Part shown: one piece after another, positions 59,244 through 64,000 of the stretch
Position numbering within the stretch: the stretch's first letter is position 1
How the letters are laid out: each line of letters starts with the position of its first letter
Source: Pyricularia pennisetigena
Lineage: Eukaryota; Ascomycota; Sordariomycetes; Magnaporthales; Pyriculariaceae
Direction: 5' to 3'
DNA: 64,000 nt
Assembly: GCF_004337985.1 (NCBI RefSeq)
Contig: NC_043743.1
Span: 550,228 to 614,227, forward strand
Translations under genes and position numbers: made by a program
Notes under the pieces: generated by a model
What the model was told of the DNA's origin: nothing
Seen by the model: only the letters and a program-made list of their open reading frames with translations
Databases searched by the model: none

Positions 59244-61856
59244 CAGGTCATCTCCGGCATGTGTGTGGGTATAAAGATGCGGGGCCATTTACGATCTGAG
59301 AGAAGCTACCATACTGGAGATTTGTTGCACTTCTGGCGTTTTATGGTGTGAAACGTGATCAAGATCAAACGACGTGTTCTATGCTAAGCAACTGCGTAAG
59401 TGCTGCCCTGTTGATATTGTTTTCGATTGTTGCGCGGGTGTTAGATTGGGCTTCTGCCTTTGTCATTGTTTCTGGATTTTCTCCTCAGAGATGGGCACTA
59501 GCTACTTGTATGATTCTATTCACGCCGTCGAGTCCACGCATAGTTGATGATATTTTGCCCCTGACCGCCGCCAAAACAGTCAGCGCAGTGGGGCCATGAT
59601 CCCGCGATCTCCGATCTCGCTCTCTCGGGACGGGGTCCCACTGACGTCAACATCCTCAAGGACATTGGCTGCCATACATCAGCGCATTTGGTTCGGAGCA
59701 CTTTTGGTGCGGCTGACCAGGGCTTTCTTTCCGGAGACGGCCTGCTTTTCTGAGTGGCAGTAGTATACGTTATGGCTGCGATGTGTACCCAACCATCAGG
59801 CTATATGCTGTTGTGCCTGGTTTGTCGCCGACGAGACCTCCTATTTTCAGAAAGGATCGACTTATCACAGGCCACCAACCTTACGGGTTTGATATCTGGT
59901 GCCAGCGGCAAAATGGCTTACACCCAGTAAGATTGATAGTCAACACCACATAAACCCGAGCACATAGTGCCTATTTGGCGTCTTGGTCTAGTCCCGGCCA
60001 TGTTTGTCGATCGAGCAAGGGACGGACGTTCAAGTGGACGTTGTGGTGGATATCATTACGTTGCGATGCAGCGAACACGTCGAAAATCGCTTGCTAATCG
60101 AGCCTCTTGCCGGCAGTCCTTGTCAAACCTCACAGCAGACCTCCAAGGTCGATAAGCGGTCGCTTGGTTGTCAATTGTCCACACTAATCTGCGCCTATGC
60201 TGTCTTGCACGTAGTAGAGTCTTGCCAAAGATTACTCCTCTGGAGATGATTGGGGTACTATGGTGATCATATCGGCGATCTCTGGGGTGTCGCGCGACTC
60301 TGTGCGCGAACAGATCGCACTAACAATTGCAACCGACGTCAAGATTCATCAGCCTGCTGCTATAGCTGCTATACCAATGCCTACAGAATTTGTGAATCAA
60401 ATACACCCTTGCTAGCTTTAGTAGAACCATAAGACTGATAACCACCCCTCGAGAGGGTTGCCTCTTTGCCACTTTGCGCTTTGTCTACAACGGCATTGTT
60501 CCTTGACGAGGCATCGGCCAAGACCAAGCAGGCAGGGTTTTGCCCGAAGATATCAGTTAAAATGGTTACCAGTGATTGGGAATGTCGGAGCTTATATCCG
60601 GATATATTGTCAAGTTATCAGTGCAGATGGGGAAAAAGGTCAGCTCTCCAATGCATAAGACTGTTTGCCCTGCTTATTTTTTTAGGCGGAATTAAACTGG
60701 AGTCAATGACGTGCAACATCCACTGTCTGTGCTACAAAAAAAAAAAAAAAAAAAAAAAAAGTATTCTTAGGTAGTACCTTGTGCAAAGTCGATAATCTCC
60801 GTCCCGGGGTAGTTGCGAAATATCCATGCCATAAGAGTAGGATTTCTGCGTAATAGTTGGCTAATTGCGCCTACATTTTGAGGTAATCGAATCAACATGG
60901 GCAATGAAGAAGTTGTTTGCGACCGAATCAGTCAAGACTGATTAATATATGCCGAACGAACAAAAACAAAAAACTGTTTCCAACGCCGATCGCGGTCACG
61001 AGACTCGCTGGGCTGTGACGCAATTAATGCTAAAAACAGCTGGACCACAGACAAAAAAAGCCCGGAAGGTCCCTGAATCTCGACCCCACAGTGGCGTTCA
61101 GCTGATTGGTGCCCTTGGATCCAACGCTGGAGCCCTGAACTCTCGGGGGTCTCCTATAGTAGATCCCTGCCAAATTCTCATCGGTATTTGGGGTCTTTCG
61201 ATGGCGGGAAACCCGATGGCAGCTTCATTACTTCAAGAACCGCACCAACCCCCTCCTCTCTGTCCTCGTACGGCATCACACCACTACGGACGAAACTCTC
61301 ATGCAAACCCCTCATCTATCACACCACGGTTGGGTCTCCGCACACTGAGTCCTACGTCTCTGTTACGGATGATAAAAGAAAGCAACCCTCTCTTGTCCAG
61401 TCTCCGTTCTGGTCAGGTTGACAAAGTTCGGGCCCCCTACTGTTAAGAAGCCCAGTGTCGTGCACACCACGCTCTTCTCGTCCAATATTCGTCGTTAATG
61501 AGCTCGCTATTGAGGAGCATCGAGCCAAATCACAACTGCATCGAAGTCGAGACCTCACTTGACTTTGAATATTATCTACCAGCTCTCGACTCTAAAACCA
61601 CGACAATCTGCACAAGGGACCTAACTACCTGCGTATTTGGAGATCCCGAAACCACCCTTGTGAATTGAGTTGGCCACCGACGTCATCCAACCATCAAAGC
61701 ACCGCTGCTTACGCCGACGTGTAGTAGGCGCATTAAAGCAAGAAGAACAACGAAAATCAAAAAGCAGTTATTGACAACTGTATCTACTGAACAACGGCCC
61801 ACGGTCGCCCACGAAGTCCTGAAGCCTCGGGAAGTTTCAATTGAACATCCGAAGCC
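59244..61856. other. Gene-poor interval
   Basis: About 2.6 kb without a supported gene. It includes a 25-base A run (60736-60760). Short frames are present but have no recognisable products or splice partners. The final ~350 bases are probably the leader and promoter of the F-box gene. Confidence 0.5.
60736..60760. repeat. Poly-A tract, 25 bases
   Basis: An uninterrupted A run on the + strand in intergenic DNA, with no visible target-site duplication. Confidence 0.9.
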
Positions 61857-62894
61857 ATGGAGACTATGCAGATCAGCACTCCTCCCGCCGCCATGAATGG
61901 CGCACAGCCCAAGGGCTTATGGTCCCGGGATGAGCATGTCAGAGACGCAAAGAACGTAAGTCGTGCTAATGGTGGGTCGCGACAACCTCGGAGATCGAGG
62001 ACTTTGCACGAGGAGTTCCAGACTCCAGCTATGCCATATGGGTTTGGCGAGGTCCACCTGCATTCGAATTACCAGGTCCACGCCCAGGACCACTATAGGG
62101 CCATGAATGGCCTGCCATCGCCCATCTCGGAGGTACCGCCAGCCCTCGAGAATGGGGACTACATGATGTCGCTGTCGATTACGTCGAACTCTTCGGACAA
62201 GAGCTCATCCTTCAAGGTAGCTGAGCAGGCGCCTCAGCCCGCCCCAAGGGTACGCCAACTTCGTCCTACCCTCCCCGCACCCCGCCGTTCCTATTCAGTG
62301 ACGGACCAGGAGCCGGTGCCACATCACCACCGCCTCTCATCTGTCATGACACTGCTTGATCTACCAGGCGAAGTCCACTACGCCATTTTTGACTTCCTGG
62401 ATCCTCTGGACAGCACTTGCTTTGGTCTCACCAACAAGCACATGTATGGGATTCATAGGCGACTGCACGGCTCGGTGCCCCTCTCCATTCGCCGCGCAGG
62501 CCCCAACGACATGGAATGGGCTTGGCACAAGGCTGGACAGTCAACCGCCGTCACCGCCGCGAAGCCTGCCGCTGCTGTGGCTGCCACTGAAGGCGAGGCT
62601 GCGGCTGACGACAAGGAACGCAAGGCGCTCGAGAAGAAGGAGATGACTGCCATGAGGGTTCGCGGGCAAGCCTATTGTCGGAAGTGCGGAATCTCCCGCT
62701 GCGAGCTGCACAAGCATATCCGCGACTGGATGGGCGAGAACTACGAGTACTGCAGCGTTCGGCAAAAGTTTGGCCCCAAGGCTCCTGAGGGTGCTAGGAG
62801 CTTTTGCTACCTAAACAATCCCAAGAATCCGGGCCGGTGTGGTCGCCACCGAGCCGCGAAGGCGCACCCACCGTCGGAATCTTTGCAATCGTGA
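61857..62894 (+). CDS. F-box protein with a C-terminal Cys/His-rich tail
   Basis: An intronless frame of 345 residues from the ATG at 61857 (METMQISTPP). The N-terminal half is disordered. An F-box-like motif follows: LLDLPGEVHYAIFDFLDPLD and CFGLTNKHMYGIHRRLHG. After an Ala/Glu-rich linker comes a Cys/His cluster: YCRKCGISRCELHKH, then YEYCSVRQKF, SFCYLNNP and RCGRHR. The spacing (C-x2-C-x4-C-x2-H and later Cys-x2-His) suggests zinc binding; no named family was recognised for it. F-box proteins bring substrates to SCF ubiquitin ligases through Skp1; its target is unknown. A GTAAGT at 61957 inside the first part is not used because the frame continues and no suitable acceptor follows. Confidence 0.8.
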   Translation: METMQISTPPAAMNGAQPKGLWSRDEHVRDAKNVSRANGGSRQPRRSRTLHEEFQTPAMPYGFGEVHLHSNYQVHAQDHYRAMNGLPSPISEVPPALENGDYMMSLSITSNSSDKSSSFKVAEQAPQPAPRVRQLRPTLPAPRRSYSVTDQEPVPHHHRLSSVMTLLDLPGEVHYAIFDFLDPLDSTCFGLTNKHMYGIHRRLHGSVPLSIRRAGPNDMEWAWHKAGQSTAVTAAKPAAAVAATEGEAAADDKERKALEKKEMTAMRVRGQAYCRKCGISRCELHKHIRDWMGENYEYCSVRQKFGPKAPEGARSFCYLNNPKNPGRCGRHRAAKAHPPSESLQS

Positions 62895-64000
62895 TCCCAT
62901 TTCTTGGTCCATTTTGGGCTACATGTTATGTTTTTAATTTTTTGATGATTCTGCACATTTGGATACACGGACTTCTACTCCATATAAGCAGGGGGAAATA
63001 CTTACAATCTTCTTGGTTTCATTGGGCTGTGTTTCGTTCGCACGTTGTGCTGAGGGCAGGCTTTGTGCATGGCGTTAGCGTGGGGGATATTCTTAGGTTT
63101 TATTGAGTTACATTAGTAACCTTCCTTCGCAGGTCACTGGCATTTTGTTGACAACGCTTATGTATAAATATAGCCAAGACTTAGTTTGGGGGGTTACATG
63201 CGGTGTGTTTCTGTTATTGGAACAGCCGGCCAGTCAACTTGCATAACGCCTCTGTTGGGGGACTGGTCAAGGTGCAACGACAGACTTGTCATATTTTGGT
63301 ATTTTGCTGCTTTCGTTTAATCCATATCCCTGAATGACGTGGTTGACTCTTGTACTTGAACAACCAGTATTATCAGGGGAGACCACACGCGTACTTAGTG
63401 GGCCATGGAAATTGTCTTGGCTCTGGCACACCTTAAATGAGCAGGTTGATCTAGCTGTTTTCCACGAGGAAAAGATACTGTTCTGTTTGGAGGGTGCATG
63501 GCATGACCGCCTATCCAGGTTTCCGAGGCAGACGAACAGTTTCATTTAATGAATGGACAATGTGCAGTAGTTTATTGCCCTAGGTGTGCTCACGAGGCTT
63601 CCCAGTCTCGCTTAGTCTCCAGTAGCATGAACAAGAGGTGAAGGAAGCTTAGTTAATGCCACGCCGAACACAAACACCTGTCAGAAGTCCCTTGAGAAAT
63701 CAAGACAAAGCAAGTCTAGTACATCTAGACTAGAACTACCTGTTAAGCAGGGCCAGGTTTTGGCATGTGAAAGTCAACGTCAGTCAGAATTGAGCGCACA
63801 CCACTGGAATTAAAAAGCAGGGAAATAGGGAAATAGAATGAGCCGGGTCACGTGAATAGCATCAGCTCTTTACCGCATTCTCGCTCTCTTGGTTGCGCCG
63901 ATCATGGTTTCCCTGTGTGGACTGGGACGTCAAGCCACATTAGATCATCATGGCCATGCGAAATGACGCCACTTTTAGGGCCCATGGTTAAAAGTCGCGG
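62895..64000. other. 3' flank to window edge
   Basis: About 1.1 kb after the F-box gene. A TAGACTAG word is found at 63728. No gene, RNA or repeat could be supported; the next gene presumably lies beyond the window. Confidence 0.5.

Overview
The window reads as nuclear DNA of a filamentous ascomycete. Genes are interrupted by short GT-AG introns (about 59-150 nt) with donors such as GTAAGT, GTATGT or GTGAGT and CTAAC/CTGAC-like branch sites. Coding sequence is GC-rich, intergenic DNA is pyrimidine/A-rich, and several products (C2H2 plus Fungal_trans regulator, VTC1, Ahc1-type zinc finger, fungal GPI-anchored cysteine protein) are typical of Pezizomycotina. A Sordariomycete, perhaps near Magnaporthales (Pyricularia-like), is my best guess from overall style; this is an inference, not a measured result. 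Two runs of N (24162-24169 and 48669-48670) show that this is a draft assembly.

Layout, left to right: a 5'-truncated single-pass membrane protein (1-1610, +); a CCDC174-like nuclear protein (-); homoserine dehydrogenase (-) head-to-head with tRNA m7G46 methyltransferase Trm8 (+); a 5.2 kb gene-poor stretch; a six-exon ferric-reductase-type metalloreductase (+) convergent with a large two-finger C2H2/Fungal_trans transcription factor (-); a 6.3 kb gene-poor stretch holding one possible unrecognised two-exon gene; a DNAJC9-like J protein (-) head-to-head with a Rib2-like deaminase (+); C1-tetrahydrofolate synthase with a mitochondrial leader (-) divergent from eIF3i (+); an ISWI ATPase (-) divergent from a possible HAPSTR/TAPR1-like protein (+); a GPI-anchored eight-cysteine protein (+) convergent with an Ahc1-like zinc-finger protein (-); an Alba-like protein (+) convergent with VTC1 (-); VTC1 divergent from a Tctex-type dynein light chain (+); and an F-box protein with a Cys/His-rich tail (+).

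Most genes are conserved housekeeping loci: amino-acid and one-carbon metabolism, translation, tRNA modification, chromatin, polyphosphate and dynein. They do not form a pathway cluster. I see no rRNA, convincing tRNA, CRISPR array, intact transposon or secondary-metabolite cluster. The points most worth a second look are the apparent dual-start C1-THF synthase, the cryptic two-exon gene at 22882-23441, several very small exons, the low-complexity insertion inside the reductase NAD-binding domain, the Cys/His-rich tail of the F-box protein, and an assembly gap lying inside an imperfect inverted repeat.
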